From Candidatus Hodarchaeota archaeon (GTDB lineage: Archaea > Asgardarchaeota > Heimdallarchaeia > Hodarchaeales > Hodarchaeaceae), in NCBI GenBank assembly GCA_030589605.1, contig JAUUVJ010000090.1:1-11137 (forward strand): a DNA stretch of 11,137 nt, given 5' to 3'. The position numbers and the translations under genes were made by a program. Below are positions 6,494-11,137 of the stretch, piece by piece. The notes below the pieces were generated by a model that was given only the letters and a program-made list of their open reading frames with translations, made no database searches and was not told the DNA's origin. The first letter of the stretch is position 1; the number at the start of each line of letters is the position of its first letter.

Positions 6494-7723
6494 AATAAAG
6501 CATTAACTCGTGACATTTATAAAGTTTGTGACGGAGAGGTCACAAAAGCAATCGTTGGTGAATATTCACCTAAAAGTACATGGCATCCTGAAGACATTCT
6601 CAAGACCGTGATCGAAGCTTGTCTCCAAAAAACATCCCTAGAAGACGTCTGTGAATCGAAAGAAAACCCCTCTGCTGACCGAGTTCAAGATCGGATAAAT
6701 GAGTTAAAACTTGATCAAATCGACCAATTAGTGAATGGGTGGATGAATGAACAAGTTAATCGCTTGCGATTTCATAGAAACACGACTCTGACTATTTCAA
6801 TCGATTTTTATCAGCAGCCTTATTATGGGGATCCTTCTCCAGATTGGGTTATCGGTATGAAGCGTAAAAAAGGGACAAACTACTGTATTTGCTTTGTTTT
6901 AGTAACTATTACCACCAATAAGATCCGCTGCCCAATCTATGTGAAGTTATTAACGAAAAAGGAGTATCACGATAAAGTAGGACTGTTTACAGCGATTTGG
7001 TCTAAATTACCACTTAATCTTGCCATTGAAAGAGTTTTTCTTGATCGTTGGTTTTGTGATGACCCTATCATTAAATTTCTGGAGGGTAGACGACTCAAAT
7101 ACGTCATAGCAACTCGACGAGGTTTTTCAGTTAAAAAATCTCTTGTAGAGATTCAGGAATGTCTGAAACAGCTGGCAGGTTTTTCAGGTATAGATTTCGA
7201 GGATAAAAGAGAACTAGGCAAATGGGTCCGTAAGCGTGGATTAGATACGTTCACAGTAAAGCACATCACTCTAAAAAAAGGTGGAACACCGACCACTCTT
7301 ATTGCAGCGTTTGTCAGGGTTAAAACTCATAATCGTGATCCAACAAAGCGTTGGACTTATGGTTTATATTTGTATATAACAAACTGTCGTGTCTCTCCTC
7401 GTTATGTCGTCAAGTTATACAGTAAAAGATGGATTATTGAAACCGATATTCGGTGTATTGGCACGTTTAAGGCTGTGACAAACAGTACCAGTCCCCAGTT
7501 AAGATTTTTATTCTTTGGTCTTGCAGTGCTATTCGACTTGTTGTGGGTCTTTTATTCTACATTCACTAATCGTTTACTTAATGGTTCCTCCGAAACTTTT
7601 AAGAATCACTTTTATGTATTCATTAAACAATCAGATACTTTACAATTCACTGCTCGAAAGTTTCTTCGATGTGTTCGTGACGAAATCTTTCCGTTGCTGT
7701 CTTTTCGAGGAGGTGATACGTGA
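6473..7723 (+). CDS. DDE transposase, ISH3/IS4-like
   Basis: This 416-aa transposase catalyses cut-and-paste movement of the surrounding IS. The acidic triad is visible: D111 in ISIDFYQQPYYG, D191 in RVFLDRWF, and E323 in YSKRWIIETDIR, which fits the Y-x2-R-x3-E signature of IS4-like enzymes. A block of about 130 residues, partly beta-rich, lies between the second Asp and the Glu, as in that superfamily. The stretch IETDIRCIGTFKAVTNSTS with a following hydrophobic helix resembles archaeal ISH3-type proteins. The start ATG lies 10 bases after GGAG and is embedded in a hairpin. The stop lies in the right inverted repeat, so the gene fills the element. The ORF appears intact and the enzyme is probably functional; the ISH3 assignment is less sure than the DDE call. 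Confidence 0.88.
   Translation: MHFQRTTNKALTRDIYKVCDGEVTKAIVGEYSPKSTWHPEDILKTVIEACLQKTSLEDVCESKENPSADRVQDRINELKLDQIDQLVNGWMNEQVNRLRFHRNTTLTISIDFYQQPYYGDPSPDWVIGMKRKKGTNYCICFVLVTITTNKIRCPIYVKLLTKKEYHDKVGLFTAIWSKLPLNLAIERVFLDRWFCDDPIIKFLEGRRLKYVIATRRGFSVKKSLVEIQECLKQLAGFSGIDFEDKRELGKWVRKRGLDTFTVKHITLKKGGTPTTLIAAFVRVKTHNRDPTKRWTYGLYLYITNCRVSPRYVVKLYSKRWIIETDIRCIGTFKAVTNSTSPQLRFLFFGLAVLFDLLWVFYSTFTNRLLNGSSETFKNHFYVFIKQSDTLQFTARKFLRCVRDEIFPLLSFRGGDT
7709..7717 (+). promoter_or_regulatory. Perfect SD sequence at the IS right end, facing out
   Basis: GGAGGTGAT is a full complement of the conserved 3' end of 16S rRNA. It lies in the last codons of the transposase, 2 bases before a GTG (7720) that opens a 13-codon frame leaving the element. 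It also encodes residues near the C-terminus, so it may be coincidental. Confidence 0.3.
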
Positions 7724-7729
7724 AGACTG
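7717..7729 (-). repeat. Right terminal inverted repeat of the IS
   Basis: TACGTGAAGACTG on the plus strand is the inverted partner of 6371-6383. It contains the transposase stop TGA at 7721-7723. Confidence 0.8.
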
Positions 7730-7736
7730 TATTTTT
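7730..7736. repeat. Right target-site duplication of the IS
   Basis: TATTTTT directly follows the right inverted repeat, identical to 6364-6370. On the minus strand it encodes the last shared codons (Lys-Ile) of the split HEPN gene. Confidence 0.8.
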
Positions 7737-8305
7737 GGAAGTTCATTATAAGTTAACATAATAAGATTCAATGATCTTGTTTCGAGATCCTCAGCAATTA
7801 GAGGAGGTTTATTACCAAATTCCCATAAAATATCATTTATTTGCTGTACATAAAGGATATTATATCTCCAAATTGAATCTGAAACCGTTAAAGCCTCTTT
7901 TACTTCAGAGTACCTTTCAACACTTGATACTAGCCAGGTTTTAAATTCTATACCTAATTCTCTGAAGTTCCTAAGATCTTTTATTGAAGGGCCTGAATGA
8001 CTATGAGCAATACTGTCTCGTATGGAAGCGATCTGTACAATAGTCTTATTCCATTTTATAATCGTCTCATCTTGATCAGTATTTATGAGGGCTCCTTTAA
8101 TGAGCATCCAACGCATTTTAAGTCCCATTCCCTTCTTGATAAATTCTTTTAACTCAAATTCATCTTTTATTTCCCATAAAACTCTCATATAATAATCATA
8201 AATTAGAGAAAAAACCATTCTTTTCAGAGTTACATTCTCATCTAATTGGAATTTTTTTTCTATGTCATCATACAATTGAAGCTCTTTTGGAAGGTTTGTA
8301 GTCAT

Positions 8306-8462
8306 ATTATGTCTCCTCATAAATTCGAATCTTCATTATTATTAAATCGATAGAAATTTTTCAACAAATAAGTTTACTTAATGGATGTTTCGTGCTTTTT
8401 AGACCTCTTTTAAACCATTTCATTTGCTTTTGAATATAAATAATGTACCCGAAATTAATAGG
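8306..8462. other. Divergent intergenic region between two HEPN-type genes
   Basis: This AT-rich spacer holds a minus-strand TTTAATAA (8346-8339) and a plus-strand TATAAATA (8435-8442), both possible TATA boxes. The latter is about 26 bases upstream of an ATG at 8463, which would make a leaderless message. I see no other structure. Confidence 0.3.
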
Positions 8463-8555
8463 ATGTCCAAGGTTAATTTACAGAAACCATTACATTTCGT
8501 TACATTAGAAACCAAAAAATTGAATTACATAAATTTTAGAGAAAGAGCTTCTTAG
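8463..8555 (+). CDS. 30-codon ORF, possible remnant 5' end of the next gene
   Basis: The product is MSKVNLQKPLHFVTLETKKL followed by NYINFRERAS and TAG. It follows a TATA-like box at leaderless distance and lies just before the HEPN-type ORF, which lacks a start in its own frame. Joining the two would need more than one frameshift, so the link is weak. Alternatively it is a chance ORF. Confidence 0.25.
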   Translation: MSKVNLQKPLHFVTLETKKLNYINFRERAS

Positions 8556-8562
8556 AGGTTGA

Positions 8563-9261
8563 AGCCATGTTATTACTCATACATATACTACAGCTGTATC
8601 TTGGGTTTCAACAGGTCAAGGAGGTTTTCCTGAGGATTTCCTTCATCATCCAGAAACGAAACCTGATAAATTTCCTGAATTATTTAAAAAAGTACATTGG
8701 CTAAATTATGTATATCATCAAAATCAAGATCTGTATTTCGCATTAAAATCAGGACTAGCAAAATTAAGAGAGGCGTTGTTTACAAGAGATAGATCTATAA
8801 GATTCTTATTATCAATTGCAGCTATTGAGAATTCATGTCTTTTATTTTATAATTCATTTTTAGATGATCTAGGTTCGAGTAAGCAAATTAGAAGTAAAAA
8901 TAAATTGAACAAATTTGATAAAGAATTTCAGATTTTTTGTACTCAAAGGGATAGTATGAAACCTTCAAAAGCAGTATCAAAATTAACAGAAATCTATTTT
9001 TCAGAAATAATATCTATCAAAAAGGCAATTATTGAAGTATTAGATAAAATTAATGCTATCAATACTAAGAATTGGCTTTTCAAGAATAATATAAATGCTT
9101 ATAATATTCGTAGTGACCTTATTCATGGTAGATGGATTGAATGGGATGAAGAAAGAGAAAAATGGTTTTTCGAGCAAAGTTTTTATGCACCAGATAGAGC
9201 CCAAGTCTTTTTATTTGCTTTAATTAAATATTCAGAGAAAAATATCCTTCAAATGACTTAA
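8563..9261 (+). CDS. HEPN-domain-like protein with unclear start
   Basis: The frame opens after a stop at 8560-8562 and runs 232 codons. The first ATG/GTG/TTG codon in frame is a TTG at 8776, but the 71 codons before it look coding (THTYTTAVSWVSTGQGGFPE and onward). So either a non-standard start is used or the 5' end is broken; an out-of-frame ATG is at 8567. The C-terminal half is helical and contains IRSDLIHGRW, an R-x4-H motif typical of Apea/abortive-infection type HEPN domains (codons 9109-9126). HEPN proteins commonly act as RNases in stress and antiviral responses. It lies divergent from the interrupted HEPN gene and upstream of a small membrane-protein gene. No nucleotidyltransferase (MNT) antitoxin partner is visible nearby. 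HEPN is likely but based on one motif and fold character. Confidence 0.55.
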   Translation, partial: SHVITHTYTTAVSWVSTGQGGFPEDFLHHPETKPDKFPELFKKVHWLNYVYHQNQDLYFALKSGLAKLREALFTRDRSIRFLLSIAAIENSCLLFYNSFLDDLGSSKQIRSKNKLNKFDKEFQIFCTQRDSMKPSKAVSKLTEIYFSEIISIKKAIIEVLDKINAINTKNWLFKNNINAYNIRSDLIHGRWIEWDEEREKWFFEQSFYAPDRAQVFLFALIKYSEKNILQMT

Positions 9262-9362
9262 CTAATAATTAACTTTAAAAAAATGGGAAGAGAAGAAATG
9301 ATTTTTAGAGGCGGTTATCCTTAAATAAATCGAATAAAGAGATGTAAAAGGAGATTATAGAA

Positions 9363-9602
9363 ATGAGTGAGGAAGCTTGGTTATCATTTTGGGTAAATAT
9401 TATTACATCGATAATCGGAACTATAGTAACCCTTATCGCGGCCTATCTAACCTATTGGCTTGTTAAAACAAGGGAGAAAGATAAGAAATTTACGAAAACA
9501 GTATTTGAACCTTTATATAAAGATATTTTAGAGAGAACAACTTTAGCAAAAAGTTTCAAATGTTTAATTTCTTTGTTTACTATCTTAAACTTTGAATTAT
9601 GA
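9363..9602 (+). CDS. Small single-pass membrane protein, probably truncated
   Basis: This 79-aa ORF has a clear SD, AAAAGGAG (9346-9353), 9 bases before the ATG. An AT-rich TTAAATAAAT (9321-9330) could serve as its TATA box. One transmembrane helix spans about residues 9-34 (FWVNIITSIIGTIVTLIAAY and on), followed by a positively charged stretch (KTREKDKKFTK) that would stay in the cytoplasm, and then FEPLYKDILERT. The C-terminus looks abnormal: directly after the TGA the same frame reads ELPKHIYLGPDITYFWL, and a second frame continues with NEDNDYITSSLTNEDYL to a stop at 9709. This suggests a longer ancestral protein lost to a nonsense mutation and a frameshift. Function is unknown. Small membrane proteins near HEPN or nuclease genes are seen in defence loci, but that link is inference. 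Confidence 0.6.
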   Translation: MSEEAWLSFWVNIITSIIGTIVTLIAAYLTYWLVKTREKDKKFTKTVFEPLYKDILERTTLAKSFKCLISLFTILNFEL

Positions 9603-9709
9603 GAATTACCCAAACATATCTATCTAGGGCCTGATATTACATATTTTTGGCTTCTAATGAGGATAATGATTATATAACTAGCTCTTTAACAAACGAAGAT
9701 TATTTATGA
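9603..9709 (+). pseudogene. Decayed 3' tail of the small membrane-protein gene
   Basis: Past the TGA at 9600-9602 the same frame stays open to about 9657, then a different frame continues to TGA at 9707-9709. Both pieces have coding-like composition, with an acidic end (NEDNDY, TNEDYL). One in-frame stop plus one frameshift would turn the 79-aa ORF into a protein of about 115 aa. Confidence 0.35.
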
Positions 9710-9758
9710 TGTCAAATCCCTATCCTTTGTAAATGATGGAGTTTATGGGTGAGAGACT

Positions 9759-10289
9759 ATGAAAGATCGTAAAGTTGTAATTTTCCAGGATGAGTTTGAT
9801 ATAGTAATGGATCAATTTGGTGCCGAGGCTTTCCAACCTCGTGGCACTTCTGAAATTGTATATCGTATCCCTTTAGTTAATGACCTATCAATTTGGGTCT
9901 ACTCTACTATTTATCACAAGACTGGTGTCTCACGAAAACCTGGCACCGATGCTATTCGGACAATCATGCTTTATCAAGAGAACCAAGGAGTAATGAACGA
10001 GAGCAAAACTCTTCGGACAATCAATTGGGAAAAAACCCTTGTAAGAAAAATTAAAAGTCTTCAAAAACGTGTTACCAACTATCGATGCCCTTGGGGACAT
10101 CCATTGGTTAAAAGAAAGCGCAAAAAGGGTCGTGGGAAGTTCTATGATTGTGCTACTTTCCCTAAATGTCGGTATATATATCAAGGGGAGAAAAAACTTT
10201 CTGAAATATATGACCCATTGAGCATTCCACCAAAACCAGAGAACTTAATTCAAAAACTCCTCCGTAGGATAGGTTTACAACGAATCTGA
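9759..10289 (+). CDS. Uncharacterised protein with 'DAIR' type domain and topoisomerase-like zinc finger
   Basis: This is a 176-aa protein. The N-terminal ~75 residues (YRIPLVNDLSIWVYSTI ... GVSRKPGTDAIRTIML) match a pattern I know from uncharacterised archaeal and mobile-element proteins: a strand-rich domain ending in SR-x-G-x-DAIR. Its function is not established. After a basic linker comes a zinc-finger-like segment CPWGHPLV...KFYDCATFPKCRYI (110-139), very like the C4 zinc ribbons at the C-terminus of type IA topoisomerases, which bind single-stranded DNA. Here the second ligand position reads W-G-H: C110, H114, C131 and C137 are the candidates. The ATG is preceded by GGTGA, 6 bases upstream. 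It may be a small nucleic-acid-binding protein. Alternatives cannot be excluded. Confidence 0.6.
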   Translation: MKDRKVVIFQDEFDIVMDQFGAEAFQPRGTSEIVYRIPLVNDLSIWVYSTIYHKTGVSRKPGTDAIRTIMLYQENQGVMNESKTLRTINWEKTLVRKIKSLQKRVTNYRCPWGHPLVKRKRKKGRGKFYDCATFPKCRYIYQGEKKLSEIYDPLSIPPKPENLIQKLLRRIGLQRI

Positions 10290-10358
10290 ATTTATCACAA
10301 AATACGTAGATACTGAGTTCTTCCAATACCCATCTTTCAAAACTCAAAAATGAAATGT

Positions 10359-10390
10359 AGTGCTAAGAGGATAGTAATCCTCTTAGGACT
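10359..10390. terminator. Strong hairpin, candidate terminator
   Basis: CTAAGAGGAT (10363-10372) and ATCCTCTTAG (10377-10386) pair perfectly around AGTA. After one G/G mismatch, AGT/ACT adds three more pairs. It lies 70 bases after the stop of the forward gene and is followed by an AT-rich stretch without a long T-run. A terminator, an RNA processing site or the arms of a small mobile repeat are all possible. Confidence 0.45.
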
Positions 10391-10430
10391 TTAATTATAT
10401 TTGAAGGGAGATTAAATTGATCTCTTTAGT

Positions 10431-10446
10431 TAAGTGAACACACTTA
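10431..10446. repeat. Short perfect hairpin
   Basis: TAAGTG and CACTTA are perfect 6-bp complements around AACA. The neighbouring GGAGTGAACTT (10456-10466) resembles one arm. It could be an operator-like site or chance. Confidence 0.25.
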
Positions 10447-10539
10447 TTTGATAATGGAGTGAACTTATGCAGAATTTAATTCCTCCATTTCAAAGGAAGT
10501 TTCATTTTGTCTTAACACAACCTAAACAATTTGGCTAAT

Positions 10540-10578
10540 TGATTATCATTATCTTGAAAATAATTAATAATCATTTTT
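10540..10578 (+). terminator. AT-rich hairpin followed by T5
   Basis: TGATTAT (10540-10546) plus ATTAT pairs with ATAAT plus ATAATCA (10567-10573), with a small asymmetric bulge, and is followed at once by TTTTT. It would suit forward transcription ending between the convergent genes. The stem is weak because it is almost all A/T. Confidence 0.35.
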
Positions 10579-10633
10579 ACTTCTTCCTACTTCCTTCTAC
10601 TACTAATTAAATTAATAATAAATAATAAATCTC

Positions 10634-11092
10634 TCAATTACTTTTTTGATCAGATGACTTCATTGGATAATAGTAATTTAATTCATCTAAATCTTTTACC
10701 ATGTCTTCTACTGTATGGGTTGATTTCAAGATAACAGGTATATGCTGTAAAGAGCTAGGTAGAAAGTTTTTGTCCAGTAGTAAGCGTTTTTCACTTGTCA
10801 CAAAAACAATTTGTTGGTTGGGGTTTTCCTGCAGGATCTGTTCAAGTACTGGCACTATATTCCCTGTTTCGAGGTTATATTCTACCATCAATAGTTGTGG
10901 TTTTGGTTCTAATTGAAGGTATTTCTGGAGATATATGGAGGGGGTTGAGGTAACCCCCACCACTTGCCATCCAGATGCCCCTAAGACTGGTATGTATAAC
11001 TCCATCAAATCACTACGACTGTCGATGATCATAACTGTCCGTTCAGAGTCGGTATATTCAGTCAATTGAGTTACTGATTCGGATTTTGTCAT
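10634..11092 (-). CDS. Receiver-like (CheY-fold) protein with Glu at the phospho-site
   Basis: This 152-aa protein reads as a single response-regulator receiver domain after a ~18-residue lead. The first strand VMIID ends at D24 (acidic pocket; only one of the usual two acids is obvious). The third strand LLMVEYNLETG places E71 where receivers have the phosphorylated Asp. The fourth strand IVFVTS supplies T99, and VILKS supplies the conserved K123. So the fold and switch residues are kept but the acceptor is Glu, as in pseudo-receivers or constitutively active forms. No output domain follows, so it would act by protein-protein contact. The start at 11092 has only weak SD character (GATGATGA); a strong GGGAGG is about 20 bases further upstream. 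An in-frame stop just before the ATG rules out a longer start. Confidence 0.72.
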   Translation of the reverse strand: MTKSESVTQLTEYTDSERTVMIIDSRSDLMELYIPVLGASGWQVVGVTSTPSIYLQKYLQLEPKPQLLMVEYNLETGNIVPVLEQILQENPNQQIVFVTSEKRLLLDKNFLPSSLQHIPVILKSTHTVEDMVKDLDELNYYYPMKSSDQKSN

Positions 11093-11137
11093 TCATCATC
11101 AACTACTTACCCATTCCTCCCTTCTCATTTAGTATCC

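Larger units (their letters stand above)
6371..7729 (+). mobile_element. Complete 1359-bp insertion sequence, ISH3/IS4-like
   Basis: The ends are CAGTTTTCCCGTA on the left and, read inward on the other strand, CAGTCTTCACGTA on the right: 11 of 13 positions agree. TATTTTT flanks both ends as a 7-bp target duplication. The element carries one DDE transposase gene whose stop codon lies within the right inverted repeat. It sits inside a HEPN-zinc-ribbon gene. Removing 1366 bp (IS plus one duplication) restores that gene's reading frame, an independent check on both boundaries. Intact ORF and clear flanks suggest a recent insertion. The family name rests on transposase motifs only; a 7-bp duplication is not one I can assign to a family with certainty. 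Confidence 0.88.
7640..8305 (-). pseudogene. HEPN-domain gene, 5' part, 3' end replaced by IS sequence
   Basis: The ATG at 8305 is chosen over the one at 8320 because GAGGAG (8318-8313) sits 7 bases upstream of it. The first 192 codons are native. They are helical, with the HEPN signature R-x4-H at R96-H101 (IRDSIAHSHSG), the active-site motif of metal-independent RNases in toxins, CRISPR effectors and abortive-infection proteins. After the target duplication at 7736-7730 the frame continues 29 codons into the IS, antisense to the transposase, giving the tail QSSRITSSKRQQ...SSSEL. The original protein would be 264 aa with a C-terminal zinc ribbon (now at 6363-6145). A truncated HEPN protein could still be made. 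Its 3' end overlaps the transposase gene on the other strand. HEPN assignment rests on the motif and the helical context. Confidence 0.75.
10290..10633. other. Convergent intergenic region rich in hairpins
   Basis: This 344-base stretch separates the forward zinc-finger gene from the reverse receiver-like gene. It holds inverted repeats at 10359-10390, 10431-10446 and 10540-10573, and the related words TTAAGTGAACA and GGAGTGAACTT. A pyrimidine-rich tract (10578-10604) and a very AT-rich block follow. An ORF of 23 codons (10467-10538) after GGAGTGA is open but has no other support. Confidence 0.5.

Noticed and set aside
7515..7751. Plus-strand ORF of 78 codons at the transposase 3' end
   Set aside because: It is an alternative frame of the transposase, with Cys/Leu-rich shadow composition.
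9930..10347. Minus-strand ORFs of 84 and 61 codons
   Set aside because: Most of their length is antisense to the zinc-finger gene; no SD or motif supports them.
10467..10538. 23-codon ORF after GGAGTGA
   Set aside because: It has a good SD but is too short, with no recognisable content or neighbour linking it to a gene.
10540..10573. Possible iron-regulator (Fur/DtxR-like) operator in TGATTATCATTATC
   Set aside because: The similarity is partial, the sequence is almost all A/T, and it lies between convergent 3' ends, not at a promoter.
10701..10916. Plus-strand ORF of 71 codons
   Set aside because: It is antisense to the receiver-like gene; Ser/Cys-rich shadow.
1..11137. CRISPR array, tRNA or rRNA genes
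   Set aside because: I saw no regularly spaced direct repeats, cloverleaf with a TTC-type arm, or conserved rRNA stretch on either strand.

Overview
The window is AT-rich and reads as archaeal. Genes are tight. Several starts have Shine-Dalgarno (SD) motifs of the GAGG/GGTGA type, and TATA-box-like octamers (TTTAAATA, TTTATATA) sit at archaeal promoter distance from start codons. The mix of a very large STAND-like TPR ATPase, HEPN proteins, a receiver-domain protein and an archaeal-type DDE transposase would suit an Asgard (Heimdallarchaeia-like) genome. That placement is an inference; no marker gene is present.

Layout. (1) 2-4243 (+): the 3' part of a giant P-loop NTPase with a long helical/TPR tail, open at the window edge. 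(2) 5558-4350 (-): a compact operon of a 55-aa small protein, an HNH nuclease and a PD-(D/E)XK nuclease, with a TATA box near 5710. (3) 5560-6140: mostly non-coding, with two weak small ORFs and an SD-masking hairpin. (4) 6145-8305 (-): a HEPN plus zinc-ribbon gene split by a complete 1359-bp insertion sequence (6371-7729, +). The IS has 13-bp terminal inverted repeats and a 7-bp target duplication. Removing the IS and one duplication copy restores one open frame of 264 codons. (5) 8463-9709 (+): a second HEPN-type ORF without a clear start, then a small membrane protein with a decayed tail. (6) 9759-10289 (+): a protein with an archaeal 'DAIR' type domain and a topoisomerase-like zinc finger. 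(7) 10290-10633: non-coding, with several hairpins. (8) 11092-10634 (-): a receiver-like protein with Glu at the phospho-acceptor position.

Taken together, a STAND-like sensor ATPase, two nucleases, two HEPN (typically RNase) proteins, a small membrane protein and a mobile element look like an accessory or defence-type island with ongoing decay. No single characterised defence system is recognised. The two most distinctive points are the exact reconstruction of the interrupted HEPN-zinc-ribbon gene, and a large nested hairpin that holds the transposase start codon in its stem and the SD in its loop. Its 5' arms lie just upstream of the predicted native transcription start. That is the geometry of fold-back inhibition known from bacterial IS elements.
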